NCBI GenBank assembly: GCA_947495575.1
Contig: CANLZL010000002.1
Location: 1 to 64,000, forward strand
DNA: 64,000 nucleotides
Source: an uncultured Nioella sp.
GTDB taxonomy: Bacteria > Pseudomonadota > Alphaproteobacteria > Rhodobacterales > Rhodobacteraceae
Direction: 5' to 3'
Position numbers and translations under genes: made by a program. The notes under the pieces were generated by a model. The model was not told the origin of the DNA. It was given only the letters and a program-made list of their open reading frames with translations, and searched no databases. Positions 8,487 to 17,324 of this stretch are shown here, piece by piece (positions within the stretch are counted from its first letter, which is position 1; the number at the start of each line of letters is the position of its first letter).

Positions 8487-8921
8487 ATGCTCGTTCAACA
8501 AATTCTCAAGACCAAATCGGACGAAGGTGTTGTGACCATAAAACCAGGCGTCACCTTATCTGAAGTGGCTGAGACCCTTTCGAGCAAAAAGATCGGCGCC
8601 ATTGTTGTTTCCCCCGATGGGAAAACGGTTTCAGGCATCGTGTCCGAGCGCGACATCGTCTCGGAACTGGGCAAGCGTGGCCCATCCTGCATGGCTGATC
8701 TGGTAGATGACATCATGACAACCGAGATCATCAGCTGCTCAAAAGATGAGGATTCTGACGGTGTTCTTGGCAAAATGACCAAGGGCCGGTTCCGTCACAT
8801 GCCAGTGATGCAGGGCGATGAAATGATCGGCCTGATCTCGATCGGGGATGTTGTGAAAGCGCAGTTGTCCGAGTTGGCAATGGAAAAAGAAGCACTTGAA
8901 GGCATGATCAAGGGGTTTTGA
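8487..8921 (+). CDS. CBS-domain pair protein
   Basis: A 144-residue protein made of two CBS motifs: about residues 7-62 (VTIKPGVTLSEVAETLSSKKIGAIVVSPDGKTVSGIVSERDIV) and about 75-135 (DIMTTEIISC through VMQGDEMIGLISIGDVV). Such stand-alone pairs bind adenosine nucleotides and act as energy or redox sensors by contacting other proteins. No partner domain is fused. A strong ribosome site (AAAGGGAGGAAC) precedes the ATG. Neighbours (LysR, coaD) do not reveal a target. Confidence 0.88.
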   Translation: MLVQQILKTKSDEGVVTIKPGVTLSEVAETLSSKKIGAIVVSPDGKTVSGIVSERDIVSELGKRGPSCMADLVDDIMTTEIISCSKDEDSDGVLGKMTKGRFRHMPVMQGDEMIGLISIGDVVKAQLSELAMEKEALEGMIKGF

Positions 8922-9035
8922 GCCGCCTCTGTCGCTCCGGCGCATTGCCGCAGGTCGCAAGGTAAAACCTGCTTAGGGTTGCAATGGCGCACGCAATAAT
9001 GTTGCGTGCGACCAGCAGAAACAGGGAGGGTTCCC

Positions 9036-9533
9036 ATGCGCGTTGGTCTTTATCCGGGCACGTTTGATCCAATCACTCTGGGCCATATCGACATTATTCG
9101 TCGGGCGGCCACTTTGGTTGACCGTCTGGTCATCGGTGTTGCGATCAATCGCGACAAGGGCCCGCTTTTCGATCTGGAAGAGCGTTTGGCGATGGTCGAA
9201 GCGGAATCGAAATACCTTTCTGAAAAGACCGGGGTCGAGATTGTGGCCCATCCCTTTGAGAACCTGTTGATCGACTGTGCCCGCGACGTTGGCGCACAGG
9301 TCATCATCAGGGGTTTGCGGGCCGTGGCCGATTTTGAATATGAATTTCAAATGGTTGGCATGAACCGCAAACTGGATGACAGCATTGAAACGGTGTTTCT
9401 TATGGCCGACGCGCAGCATCAGGCGATTGCGTCGAAACTGGTCAAGGAAATCGCTCGCCTTGGTGGAGAGATCGAGCATTTCGTGCCGCCGCCGGTGAAA
9501 ACGGCTGTGCTTGAAAAATTCAATAAGCGCTAA
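9036..9533 (+). CDS. coaD: Phosphopantetheine adenylyltransferase
   Basis: A 165-residue nucleotidyltransferase for the fourth step of CoA synthesis (4'-phosphopantetheine + ATP to dephospho-CoA). It begins with MRVGLYPGTFDPITLGHIDII, which contains the TxGH nucleotide-binding motif. Later come HPFENLLIDCA and RGLRAVADFEYEFQM, both family hallmarks. The start at 9036 is set by AGGGAGGG just upstream and by the usual N terminus. An in-frame codon at 9006 would add ten odd residues. Length fits the family. Confidence 0.95.
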   Translation: MRVGLYPGTFDPITLGHIDIIRRAATLVDRLVIGVAINRDKGPLFDLEERLAMVEAESKYLSEKTGVEIVAHPFENLLIDCARDVGAQVIIRGLRAVADFEYEFQMVGMNRKLDDSIETVFLMADAQHQAIASKLVKEIARLGGEIEHFVPPPVKTAVLEKFNKR

Positions 9534-9620
9534 ACGCCGCCGATCAACTCATTTCGCGCTTTTCCTTCTGACCGGCCCGCACTAGGGTCTGGCGCGATTT
9601 ACGTATTGCAGGAGGGCCCA

Positions 9621-10127
9621 ATGGCCGAGATTAAAGACCCAGAAAACACTATCATCATGGAGCTCAAGGACGGCAATGTCGTGATCGAGCTGATGGCAGA
9701 CGTTGCCCCGCAACATACCGCCCGCATGAAAGAGCTGGTCCGCGAAGGCGCTTATGACGGTGTGGTTTTTCACCGGGTGATCGAAGGCTTCATGGCCCAA
9801 ACCGGCGATGTGGCCAATGGCAATGCCGATAAGGGCCTCAACATCCGCATGGCCGGCACTGGTGGATCGGACAAGCCCGACCTTCCGGCAGAGTTCTCGA
9901 AGCTGCCCCATGACCGTGGCACAATTGGCGCGGCGCGTTCGGCCAACCCCAATTCCGCCAACAGCCAGTTCTTTATCAACTTCAAAGACAACCACTTCCT
10001 CAACGGGCAATACACCGTTTATGGCCGTGTGATTGAAGGCATGGAGCATGTCGATGCCATCGTTCGGGGCGAGCCTCCTGCGAACCCAGACAAGATGGTC
10101 AGCGTGAAAGTTGCCGCAGATGCGTAA
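9621..10127 (+). CDS. Cytoplasmic peptidyl-prolyl cis-trans isomerase (cyclophilin)
   Basis: A 168-residue cyclophilin without signal peptide, so it should act in the cytoplasm. Active-site segments: VVFHRVIEGFMAQTGD, then GTIGAARSANPNSANSQFFINFKDNHFLNGQYTVYGRVIEG. The ATG at 9621 has AGGAGGG upstream. It overlaps the next gene, a second cyclophilin, by eight bases (10120-10127), so the two are translated as a pair. Confidence 0.93.
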   Translation: MAEIKDPENTIIMELKDGNVVIELMADVAPQHTARMKELVREGAYDGVVFHRVIEGFMAQTGDVANGNADKGLNIRMAGTGGSDKPDLPAEFSKLPHDRGTIGAARSANPNSANSQFFINFKDNHFLNGQYTVYGRVIEGMEHVDAIVRGEPPANPDKMVSVKVAADA

Positions 10128-10668
10128 GCTGGCCTTTCTTCTGGCCTTGCTGGCAACTCCGGCAGCGGCCACGACGATCGAAATTGACGTGACCGGTGAG
10201 GCCGAAGGCACAATTGTCATCGACCTTTTCGAGCAGGTTGCGCCGCTGCATGTTGAACGGATCGCAACCCTTGCCGAAGAAGGCGCCTATGATGACGTGG
10301 TGTTTCACCGCGTGATTGACGGGTTTATGGCCCAAACTGGCGATGTCGAGTTCGGTCGCATGGGCATGGATATGCGTTATGCCGGGCGCGGAGGCTCTGA
10401 ATATCCCGATCTTCCAGCCGAATTTACCGATGAACTCAGCTTTGAACGCGGGATTGTCGGAATGGCACGGTCGCAAAATCCGGACTCGGGCAATTCGCAA
10501 TTCTTCATCATGTTCGATCATGTGCCGCAGCTTGATGGGCAATACACCATCGTCGGCCAGGTGATCGAAGGGATGGAAGTTGTTGATGCCATCAAACGCG
10601 GCACAGGCCGCAACGGGGCGGTCATTGGCCAGCCCGACATGATGGTTGAAATGCGCGTCGTCGACTAA
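10120..10668 (+). CDS. Periplasmic peptidyl-prolyl cis-trans isomerase (cyclophilin)
   Basis: A 182-residue cyclophilin with a signal peptide (MRKLAFLLALLATPAAA, cut before TTIEID), so this one is exported and should help fold periplasmic or outer-membrane proteins. The catalytic segments mirror the upstream copy: VVFHRVIDGFMAQTGD and GIVGMARSQNPDSGNSQFFIMFDHVPQLDGQYT. The ATG lies inside the end of the upstream gene in another frame. The pair looks like an old tandem duplication whose second copy gained an export signal. Confidence 0.92.
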   Translation: MRKLAFLLALLATPAAATTIEIDVTGEAEGTIVIDLFEQVAPLHVERIATLAEEGAYDDVVFHRVIDGFMAQTGDVEFGRMGMDMRYAGRGGSEYPDLPAEFTDELSFERGIVGMARSQNPDSGNSQFFIMFDHVPQLDGQYTIVGQVIEGMEVVDAIKRGTGRNGAVIGQPDMMVEMRVVD

Positions 10669-10686
10669 GCCATTCGCGAGTATTGT

Positions 10687-11208
10687 TTATGCGGGCCGTC
10701 GGGAGGGATCCTTGGCGGCCCGCAGCTTTCTGGCGGCCACTGCCAATAGAATGCGCGCATAAATCCGATGGGGCAAACCCCCGTATTTTGCCGCCGGGTT
10801 CATTCTCTGCGATCCGTCTTTGGCCGTCATTGGCCGGATAGCCGAGCCGAAATAGAGCCGGGTCCGTTCGCCCTGTGGCTCAACCATCCACCAGGAATGG
10901 ATCGGGCCTTGGCCTACAATGGTCAGGATTTGAGATTCATCCCGATCCTGGGCGGTCCATAGTCCCATCCTGTCAGACCGTGCAGCGGCAAAATTGGCCG
11001 TATCCTCATCGGATATCGTGACGCGCGCCGCAGCTTTCAGGATGAACCGTTCCAGCCGAAAGACCCAGCTGCTAAAAAATGCATTGAGGAAGTTTTCCAG
11101 ATCGACCGGACCTGCATAGTCGTAGGCAAAGCAATCGGTGTAACTGGCCGTGCCATCGGCATAACGCGATAACATGGCATGGGCGGGCAGGGTGGTTTTA
11201 CGGATCAT
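10687..11208 (-). CDS. Hypothetical protein
   Basis: I do not recognise this 173-residue protein. It begins MIRKTTLPAHAMLSRYADGTASYTDCFAYDY, chosen because CAGGAGGGTCCG precedes that ATG. It has mixed strands and helices, several tryptophans in GPIHSWWMVEP, and a basic C-terminal helix (ILLAVAARKLRAAKDPSRR). No signal peptide or catalytic motif is visible. It is read towards the cyclophilin pair. A ligand-binding helix-grip (SRPBCC-like) fold is conceivable from the spacing but not shown. Confidence 0.6.
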   Translation of the reverse strand: MIRKTTLPAHAMLSRYADGTASYTDCFAYDYAGPVDLENFLNAFFSSWVFRLERFILKAAARVTISDEDTANFAAARSDRMGLWTAQDRDESQILTIVGQGPIHSWWMVEPQGERTRLYFGSAIRPMTAKDGSQRMNPAAKYGGLPHRIYARILLAVAARKLRAAKDPSRRPA

Positions 11209-11375
11209 CGGACCCTCCTGAGCGATCAGCGCCCTTCTCATATTGGCCCATCTTGGGCCGCTCTCAACCGTGTGGCCCGAGGACAATTCCGCACACCTTT
11301 GCGTGAGGTGGGCTGTTGCGCGCGCCCAAGCTGGGGCAGGGTTTTGCAAATTGGATTTCCGTGGGAGGACCCGAC

Positions 11376-12338
11376 ATGCGTGCCATCGCCCTTATCCTGG
11401 CCCTTGTGCTTGCGATTCCGGCCTATGCCAACCCCGATCAATGGCGCCGTGAATGGCCCAATACTGATTTCACCATGACTTCGGTTGATTTCAATTCCAT
11501 CATGTCCGGCGGCCCGCCGCGCGATGGTATTCCGGCAGTAAATGACCCGACCTTTATCGACGTCCATCAGGAAATCCGCCTTGGCGCAGATGAACCGGTC
11601 GTGACGGTCGAGTTCGAGGGCGAACAGCCCCGCGCTTATCCGATCCGTTACTTGACCTGGCATGAGATTGTGAATGATGAGGTGGGCGGCATTCCCATCG
11701 CCGTCACCTTTTGCCCTTTGTGCAATTCCGCCATCACATTTGATCGCCGGGTTGAGGGGCAGGTGTTGACCTTTGGCGTGTCCGGCAAGCTTAGAAACTC
11801 CGACATGGTGATGTATGACCGCGAAACCGAAAGCTGGTGGCAGCAGGCCATTGGGCGCGGCATCGTTGGTGAAATGACGGATGTCGACCTCGTCACTTTG
11901 CCCACTTGGATGGAAAGCTGGGAGGAATATTCCACCCGCAATCCTGATGGTCTTGTGATGAATGAACCGGGCACCCCGCGCCCCTATGGCCGCAACCCTT
12001 ATGTTGGTTATGACAGCTCAACCACGCCATTCCTTTATAACGGTGAATTGCCGCCCCATGACATTCCGGCACTTGTGCGCGTTGTCCGTGTGGGCGACCG
12101 CGCCTGGCCGTTAACTCGGCTGTCTGAACTGGGCGAAGTCACTGAGGCCGGCGTGACCATCAGCTGGAATGCCGGGCAAGCTTCAGCCCTGGATGGCCCC
12201 TCCATCTCTGGCAGTCGGGATGTGGGCTCGATCCGGGTTCGTGATGACACCGGCGCCGATATCCCGCATGACGTGATGTTTGCCTTTGCCTTTCACGCCT
12301 TTTGGCCTGAGGGCGAATGGATGCTGGGCGACGGCTGA
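11376..12338 (+). CDS. Exported DUF3179-family protein
   Basis: A 320-residue protein with a clear signal peptide (MRAIALILALVLAIPAYA, cut before NPDQ). The DUF3179 core is present: AYPIRYLTWHEIVNDEVGGIPIAVTFCPLCNSAITFDR followed by FGVSGKLRNSDMVMYDRETESWWQQ. The CPLC pair is conserved in this family, whose function is unknown. The start at 11376 follows GGGAGGAC. An upstream in-frame start would place 20 residues ahead of the signal peptide. Stand-alone gene. Confidence 0.88.
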   Translation: MRAIALILALVLAIPAYANPDQWRREWPNTDFTMTSVDFNSIMSGGPPRDGIPAVNDPTFIDVHQEIRLGADEPVVTVEFEGEQPRAYPIRYLTWHEIVNDEVGGIPIAVTFCPLCNSAITFDRRVEGQVLTFGVSGKLRNSDMVMYDRETESWWQQAIGRGIVGEMTDVDLVTLPTWMESWEEYSTRNPDGLVMNEPGTPRPYGRNPYVGYDSSTTPFLYNGELPPHDIPALVRVVRVGDRAWPLTRLSELGEVTEAGVTISWNAGQASALDGPSISGSRDVGSIRVRDDTGADIPHDVMFAFAFHAFWPEGEWMLGDG

Positions 12339-12389
12339 TCCGCCGTTATTCGGCTTGACGATCTTCGCGCGCGCCAATAGCTGAGGGCC

Positions 12390-14210
12390 ATGGCGCGCGC
12401 TCCTCTTTTACAACTCAATGACATTTCGCTGACCTTTGGCGGCGATCCGATTTTCTCTGACCTCTCTCTGGTCGTCCATGAAGGCGACCGGGTGGCGCTT
12501 GTTGGGCGCAACGGGTCAGGAAAATCAACACTTCTGAAAGTGATGGCTGGCCTTGTTGAGGCCGATCATGGCAAGCGTGTGCTCTCACCCGGGATCAGCA
12601 CCGGATACATGGAGCAAGACCCTGATTTCGTTGGGTTTGCGACGCTTGGCGATTATGCCATCAGTGAGCTTGATCCCTCTGAGGCGTGGAAAGTCGAGGC
12701 AGTGGCCGAGGGTCTGAAACTGCGCCTGGACGCCACGCCAGAGGCCGCATCGGGCGGAGAGCGGCGTCGCGCGGCATTGGCCAAGCTCTTGGCCGAAGCG
12801 CCGGAATTGATGCTACTGGATGAACCAACAAACCATCTGGATGTAGAGGCCATTGGCTGGCTGGAAAAACAACTGGCTTCGACGCGCGCCGGCTTTGTTT
12901 TGATCAGCCACGACCGCGCCTTTCTGAACGCACTTACACGCGCAACGCTCTGGATCGACAGGGGCAAAGTGCGCCGCAATGAAAAGGGTTTTGCAGATTT
13001 CGAGGAGTGGCGCGACAAAACATGGGACGAGGAAGATCTCGCGCGTCACAAACTGGATCGCAAAATCAAGTCCGAGGCCAGATGGGCCGTTGAGGGCATT
13101 TCAGCCCGCCGCAAGCGCAACATGGGCCGGGTACGGGCGCTAGGAGATTTGCGACAGGAACGCGCCAATATGATCCGCCGCCAGGGCACGGCCGCGATGG
13201 CGATCGAGGAAGGTACAAAATCCGGCAAACGGGTGATCGAGGCCAAGGGAATTTCGAAGTCCTTTGATGGGCAGACGATTTTTAAACCCTTCGACCTGCG
13301 CGTCCTTCGCGGGGATCGGATCGCCTTTGTCGGCCCCAACGGGGTGGGTAAGACCACGCTTTTAAAGGTTCTGACCGGGCAAATGGACCCTGATGAGGGG
13401 AGTGTCACCCACGGGACCAATCTGGAGATGGCGGTCTTTGATCAGACCCGTGCAGCGCTTGATCCAAACGCGACGCTTTGGGATTCGCTGGCGCTTGACC
13501 CATCGATGGCCGTCTCTGGAGCGTCTGATCAGGTCATGGTGCGCGGCACCCCCAAACATGTCGTGGGCTACCTGAAAGAGTTCCTGTTCGACGAACGGCA
13601 GGCCCGGGCGCCGGTTCGCTCTCTGTCGGGCGGGGAAAAGGCGCGGCTGCTGCTTGCGCGTTTGATGGCGCGGGAAAGCAATGTCATGGTCTTGGACGAA
13701 CCGACCAATGACCTTGATGTCGAGACACTTGACCTGTTGCAGGATCTTTTGGGCGATTACCCCGGTACGGTTTTGCTGGTCAGCCACGATCGCGATTTCA
13801 TCGACCGTGTCGCCACAACCACCATAGCAATGGAAGGCGACGGGCGCGCTGTAACCTATGCCGGTGGCTGGAGCGATTACCGCGCGCAACGCCGCGTCGA
13901 TGTTAGCGCGCCCGCTGAGAAGGCGGTAAAATCCAAATCAGACTCTGCCAAGCCGGATGTCGCACCAAAGCCACAGACCAAACCCGCCCTTTCCTATACT
14001 GAAACCCATCGCTTGAAGGAATTGCCCGGCGTCATCGAACGCCTGGAGGCCGAGATTGCCAAGCTCGAACAGTTCTTGATGGATCCCGAACTCTTCTCTC
14101 GTGAACCGGTCAAGTTCAAAAAGGCCACCGAAGGTCTGGTTGAGCGGCAGGGCAAATTGGCGGCGGCCGAAGAAGAATGGCTGGAGCTTGAGGAAAAGGC
14201 GGGCGGCTGA
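12390..14210 (+). CDS. ABC-F family ATPase (Uup-like)
   Basis: A 606-residue protein with two ABC ATPase domains and no membrane part. Walker A motifs: GRNGSGKST near residue 39 and GPNGVGKTT near residue 317. ABC signatures: SGGERRRAAL and LSGGEKARLLL. Walker B: LLLDEPTNHLDV and MVLDEPTNDLDV. A linker of charged helices joins them and the C terminus is a coiled coil (about 540-600), as in Uup. ABC-F proteins bind the ribosome or, for Uup, help handle branched DNA. The exact role here is not shown by the context. Confidence 0.92.
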   Translation: MARAPLLQLNDISLTFGGDPIFSDLSLVVHEGDRVALVGRNGSGKSTLLKVMAGLVEADHGKRVLSPGISTGYMEQDPDFVGFATLGDYAISELDPSEAWKVEAVAEGLKLRLDATPEAASGGERRRAALAKLLAEAPELMLLDEPTNHLDVEAIGWLEKQLASTRAGFVLISHDRAFLNALTRATLWIDRGKVRRNEKGFADFEEWRDKTWDEEDLARHKLDRKIKSEARWAVEGISARRKRNMGRVRALGDLRQERANMIRRQGTAAMAIEEGTKSGKRVIEAKGISKSFDGQTIFKPFDLRVLRGDRIAFVGPNGVGKTTLLKVLTGQMDPDEGSVTHGTNLEMAVFDQTRAALDPNATLWDSLALDPSMAVSGASDQVMVRGTPKHVVGYLKEFLFDERQARAPVRSLSGGEKARLLLARLMARESNVMVLDEPTNDLDVETLDLLQDLLGDYPGTVLLVSHDRDFIDRVATTTIAMEGDGRAVTYAGGWSDYRAQRRVDVSAPAEKAVKSKSDSAKPDVAPKPQTKPALSYTETHRLKELPGVIERLEAEIAKLEQFLMDPELFSREPVKFKKATEGLVERQGKLAAAEEEWLELEEKAGG

Positions 14211-14226
14211 TCGCGTCAATTTGTCA

Positions 14227-14261
14227 GCACCGGGGGTGTACAGGGGGTGTACGCCCGGTGC
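14227..14261. terminator. Hairpin between convergent genes
   Basis: GCACCGGG pairs with CCCGGTGC around a 19-base loop, and outer TGTCA/TGACA arms (about 14223 and 14269) may extend it. It lies between the stops of the ABC-F gene (+) and the DMT gene (-). No T run, so it is only a possible bidirectional terminator. Confidence 0.45.
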
Positions 14262-14278
14262 ACATGTGGTGACAGGCC

Positions 14279-14719
14279 CTAACGCGTTGCCATTTGGGTC
14301 AGCGCAACCCCCAACGCCATCACCAGAATTCCGCCACCGCGCGCCAGAGTCAAAGGCGACGGTGTTGCGCCAAACAGGCCAAAATGATCGATCAGAGCGG
14401 CTGAAATCAACTGCCCCAACAGCACGAAAAACACGGCGTTCCCAACCCCAAAAACCGGTGCGATATAAGTGATGGTCAGCACGTAAAAGGCAATCAGCGC
14501 CCCGGCCAGAAACAGGTGCCAAGGCTGCCCGGTAACCTCGCGCAAAGCGGCAGTTCCCGTTGTAATCATCACTACCGAAGTCACTGAAAATGCAACAATA
14601 AACAAAATGAACGCGGCAGCAGCGGGGGATCCGATATTGGTTCCCAACCGGGCATTCAGGGCGGCCAGAATGGGAATACCTATGCCCGCGGCCAGCATGA
14701 TAAGCGCGTGTTGGGTCAT
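14279..14719 (-). CDS. Small DMT-superfamily membrane protein (DUF606/YdcZ-like)
   Basis: A 146-residue protein with about five hydrophobic helices, e.g. ALIMLAAGIGIPILAALNA, AAAFILFIVAFSVTSVVMI, LFLAGALIAFYVLTITYIAPVFG, and LTLARGGGILVMALGVAL at the end. Size and pattern fit the five-helix DUF606 half-transporters, which need a partner or homodimerise. The ATG at 14719 follows GAGAGGCC. The one at 14737 has no ribosome site. Substrate unknown. Confidence 0.78.
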   Translation of the reverse strand: MTQHALIMLAAGIGIPILAALNARLGTNIGSPAAAAFILFIVAFSVTSVVMITTGTAALREVTGQPWHLFLAGALIAFYVLTITYIAPVFGVGNAVFFVLLGQLISAALIDHFGLFGATPSPLTLARGGGILVMALGVALTQMATR

Positions 14720-14786
14720 GTCGATTTGGCCTCTCATTGATCGTTACGTGGCAAAGCTTGTCGCTGCGCGTGCTCTGCTGCAACCC

Positions 14787-15464
14787 CTAGCTGCAAATAC
14801 CCTGCGTCATGGCCCCATCCCATGGGACCAGAACATCCGGTTCAGAGATGCGCGCGCGCATCGACGTCAGATCAAGATAGGGTTGAAGGATCGCCTCCAA
14901 CCGCCCCGTCCGAACCCCGCTTGGATCAAGTGCCTGACAACAAAGATATTCTTCAACCAAGCTAGCCTGTTGTTCATATCCATAATCCAAAAAGTCTCGG
15001 TTTTCTTCATTTGGATCAAAAAGATAGGGATCATCGCTGACCCAATGCTCTGACGCACCGCGCAAGGGATGATAGCCTGTCCGCTGGCGCTGTTGCCACT
15101 GCCAGACATGGGTCATCTCATGGGCAAAATACATCGCCGCAACAAGGTTCATCCGCGCAGGATACTCCGCCACGTAATCCTGCAAATGGTAACCCGGCGC
15201 GACCCAGACATGATTGAACAACACCATTCCCGCCGTGCTGGTTTGTACCGTTGGTGCGGTCGGAGGCGGGAAAATCCGCTCACGGCAAGTGGTTTGCGGG
15301 CGGGTTGGCCGTGTGTAACTGCGCAGGCCCACCAAAGGGTTTTCAACAATGCGCACTCGATCAACCTGCAACTGCGGCAGTGTTTCGCCTAGAAACGCAC
15401 GCTCTGACTCCGTCAAAGGACGACCACAGGCGGTTAGGGCAAGACAGAGGAGAATCCAACGCAT
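14787..15464 (-). CDS. Putative lipoprotein with HExxH zinc-protease-like motif
   Basis: A 225-residue protein starting MRWILLCLALTACGRP, a lipoprotein signal with lipobox LTAC, so probably membrane-anchored in the periplasm. Mid-protein, AAMYFAHEMTHVWQWQQRQ contains HExxH, the zinc-site motif of metallopeptidases, in a DUF4157-like setting (HEMTHVWQ). I do not see a clear third zinc ligand, though the downstream acidic YGYEQQASLVEEYLC helix could supply a Glu. Activity is inferred from the motif only. Confidence 0.7.
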   Translation of the reverse strand: MRWILLCLALTACGRPLTESERAFLGETLPQLQVDRVRIVENPLVGLRSYTRPTRPQTTCRERIFPPPTAPTVQTSTAGMVLFNHVWVAPGYHLQDYVAEYPARMNLVAAMYFAHEMTHVWQWQQRQRTGYHPLRGASEHWVSDDPYLFDPNEENRDFLDYGYEQQASLVEEYLCCQALDPSGVRTGRLEAILQPYLDLTSMRARISEPDVLVPWDGAMTQGICS

Positions 15465-15482
15465 AGGGGCAAGTGTAACGGC

Positions 15483-16139
15483 TCAGATCGACATAGCCAG
15501 AACTTGTGAGATCTGCGTCAACCCGCGCCCGGATTGATCCATCCAAGTGTTAAATGCCGCTTGCACCGCCTTCATCGAAGATTTGGAGCCCGCTGGTTTA
15601 TCGATCACGCCTTCTGCAATCAGGCGCGCTGTCACATCCCGGCTGAGGATAAACGCATCGCGGCCGCAAAACCGCATCGAATACTGCCCTGACATCGCGC
15701 CAAGCCGCGCGCCGTCTTTCTTGAGCAAATCCAGCAATCCGATGTAATCACGACTGTCCCATCCCCCCAAAACGAAGCCCGCGCCGCCTTGGCTCCGCAA
15801 TCCGTGCAGGAACACAGCATTGTCGCGTACGGTTTGTATCTTGGTGCCATTTCTCACGATGCGCCTGTCGCTAATCAGCTCATCGAACCACTCGTCGTCC
15901 ATCATTGCGCAGCGCCCAACGTCAAAGCCGTGAAACGCCTCTTCGAACCCGTCCCACTTGGCCTCGATCACCTTCCAGTTGAACCCTGCCTGAAAGATGG
16001 ATTTGGTCATCGTGGCCAGCCATCGATCCTCGGGGGTATTTGCCAAAGCCTCAGTGCTCAGCGGTGTAGACAGACGTTCCTGCAATCCGTCGCCATGCAG
16101 ATCTTTGGCGATGGCATATATCTCATCAAAATGGCGCAT
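15483..16139 (-). CDS. DNA-3-methyladenine glycosylase I-like protein
   Basis: A 218-residue protein of the Tag-like HhH glycosylase family. Recognisable segments are DRWLATMTKSIFQAGFNWKVIEAKWDGFEEAFHGFDV and the C-terminal MRFCGRDAFILSRDVTARLI. It would remove methylated purines from DNA as the first base-excision-repair step. The start at 16139 follows GAAAGGACC. An in-frame ATG 27 bases upstream has no ribosome site. The usual tag zinc-binding cysteines and histidines are not obvious, so it may be a divergent member. Confidence 0.78.
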   Translation of the reverse strand: MRHFDEIYAIAKDLHGDGLQERLSTPLSTEALANTPEDRWLATMTKSIFQAGFNWKVIEAKWDGFEEAFHGFDVGRCAMMDDEWFDELISDRRIVRNGTKIQTVRDNAVFLHGLRSQGGAGFVLGGWDSRDYIGLLDLLKKDGARLGAMSGQYSMRFCGRDAFILSRDVTARLIAEGVIDKPAGSKSSMKAVQAAFNTWMDQSGRGLTQISQVLAMSI

Positions 16140-16366
16140 TTCGGTCCTTTCGGGGCGGTGAATCACCCAAGCCTACTAAATTTGAACCCTGTTGTGGGAT
16201 ATGCGTAACCGCTTATCCCCACGCGTTTTTTCTTGGCTGATATCAAATAACCAAGGCTCGATTTTGAATGACGGGGCGGGCAGGGCGCATATTTGGTCCA
16301 TCGCGTCATTCAGAACGTGAATTTTAATCACCTAACCAGACCTAACCACATCAAAGGATATTACAA
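16140..16366. other. Divergent intergenic region
   Basis: About 230 bases between the glycosylase gene (-) and the small secreted protein (+), more AT-rich than its surroundings. It must hold both promoters, but I see no clear box or operator. No reading frame here is convincing. Confidence 0.3.
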
Positions 16367-16660
16367 ATGAAAGCCCTTTCTCTTCTTACTGCAGCTGCTG
16401 TTACAGCGGCGTCGCTGGCCAGCACGGCCTCGGCCGATACGGTCGTGATCACCCGTCATATCGCCTCTCCGATCATTGTGACGGATCATGCGCCTCTGCC
16501 GGGTTACACGCCCATTGGCCGTGTCATCCCGGTACCTGTGCCGGTTGTAGCTCCGCGCCCGTTCCCCTTCCCATGGCCCGGCCCGGTTTGCCTGAGCTGC
16601 CCGCCGTTGGATCTGGATGACATGCGCGTCATGACGCCCCGCGTTTTGGTGCTGCGTTAA
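16367..16660 (+). CDS. Small secreted proline-rich protein
   Basis: A 97-residue protein with a signal peptide (MKALSLLTAAAVTAASLASTASA, cut before DTVV). The mature part of about 74 residues is rich in proline (VIPVPVPVVAPRPFPFPWPGP) with one Cys-Leu-Ser-Cys pair, so it is likely a small periplasmic or surface protein. No family recognised. AAAGGATATTACAA gives a ribosome site, and a strong terminator follows directly (16686-16718), so it is a single-gene transcript. Confidence 0.7.
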   Translation: MKALSLLTAAAVTAASLASTASADTVVITRHIASPIIVTDHAPLPGYTPIGRVIPVPVPVVAPRPFPFPWPGPVCLSCPPLDLDDMRVMTPRVLVLR

Positions 16661-16685
16661 TCCGAACCAAAATGTGCGCATCCTT

Positions 16686-16718
16686 GCCCCTGAGCCTGTC
16701 CAGGCTTGGGGGCCTTTT
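16686..16718 (+). terminator. Rho-independent terminator of the small secreted protein gene
   Basis: GCCCCTGAGCCTG pairs with CAGGCTTGGGGGC (two wobble pairs), followed by CTTTT. Directly behind the gene at 16367-16660, and it also meets the end of the convergent minus-strand gene. Confidence 0.85.
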
Positions 16719-17247
16719 AGTTCTTCAGCCCCATACAGGCCCGCAACTCGGTCATGACCGCCATATAGGCCTCGTCGATCTGGTAATCGGTGGGCAGGTC
16801 CATCGGGTCAAAGAAATACTCATAGACCTCTTCCCATTGGTAATGGGTGTGCACGCGTCGGTCGCCCAGCTCATGCACCACTACGCCCCGGATCTTGGCG
16901 TCCTCACCCGGTCCGGTGAAGGTGCGGAAACAGAGCTGCATGAACTCCAGATGCGCGCGGTAGAACTCCTCGCTCAGCAAATGGCGCGAGATATTCACCT
17001 CGCGATCCAGCCGCCGCTTGGTGTCGATGAGGTCGGCGGGCGAGATATCTTTCCAATAGCCCACCAGCCGGATGAAGCAGTAGACGCGATTGAGATCCGG
17101 CGCGATGCGGTCATAGATTTGCAAACGCTTCTGGATGATCAATCGAGACTGCCACAGCGCCTCATCCATGGATTTGAGCCGCAAGAGCAACGCCCCGCCG
17201 AGCCCGGCAAGGAGAAGGAAAAAGAAGACTTGTAGCCAGAGGGGCAT
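16717..17247 (-). CDS. Hypothetical membrane-anchored protein
   Basis: A 176-residue protein with one N-terminal membrane helix (LWLQVFFFLLLAGLGGALLLRL) and a cytoplasmic, helix-rich domain (SRLIIQKRLQIYDRIAPDLNRVYCFIRL, DLIDTKRRLDREVNISRHLL). No motif that names a function. AAGGACACC precedes the ATG. It ends against the terminator of the convergent small secreted protein gene. No functional link to neighbours is visible. Confidence 0.65.
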   Translation of the reverse strand: MPLWLQVFFFLLLAGLGGALLLRLKSMDEALWQSRLIIQKRLQIYDRIAPDLNRVYCFIRLVGYWKDISPADLIDTKRRLDREVNISRHLLSEEFYRAHLEFMQLCFRTFTGPGEDAKIRGVVVHELGDRRVHTHYQWEEVYEYFFDPMDLPTDYQIDEAYMAVMTELRACMGLKN

Positions 17248-17324
17248 GAGGTGTCCTTGGTTTGAACCCCAAGGCTAACACGGATTTTGATTTTCCCAAG
17301 CTCGGAATCAAGCCGAAGGCGCCG

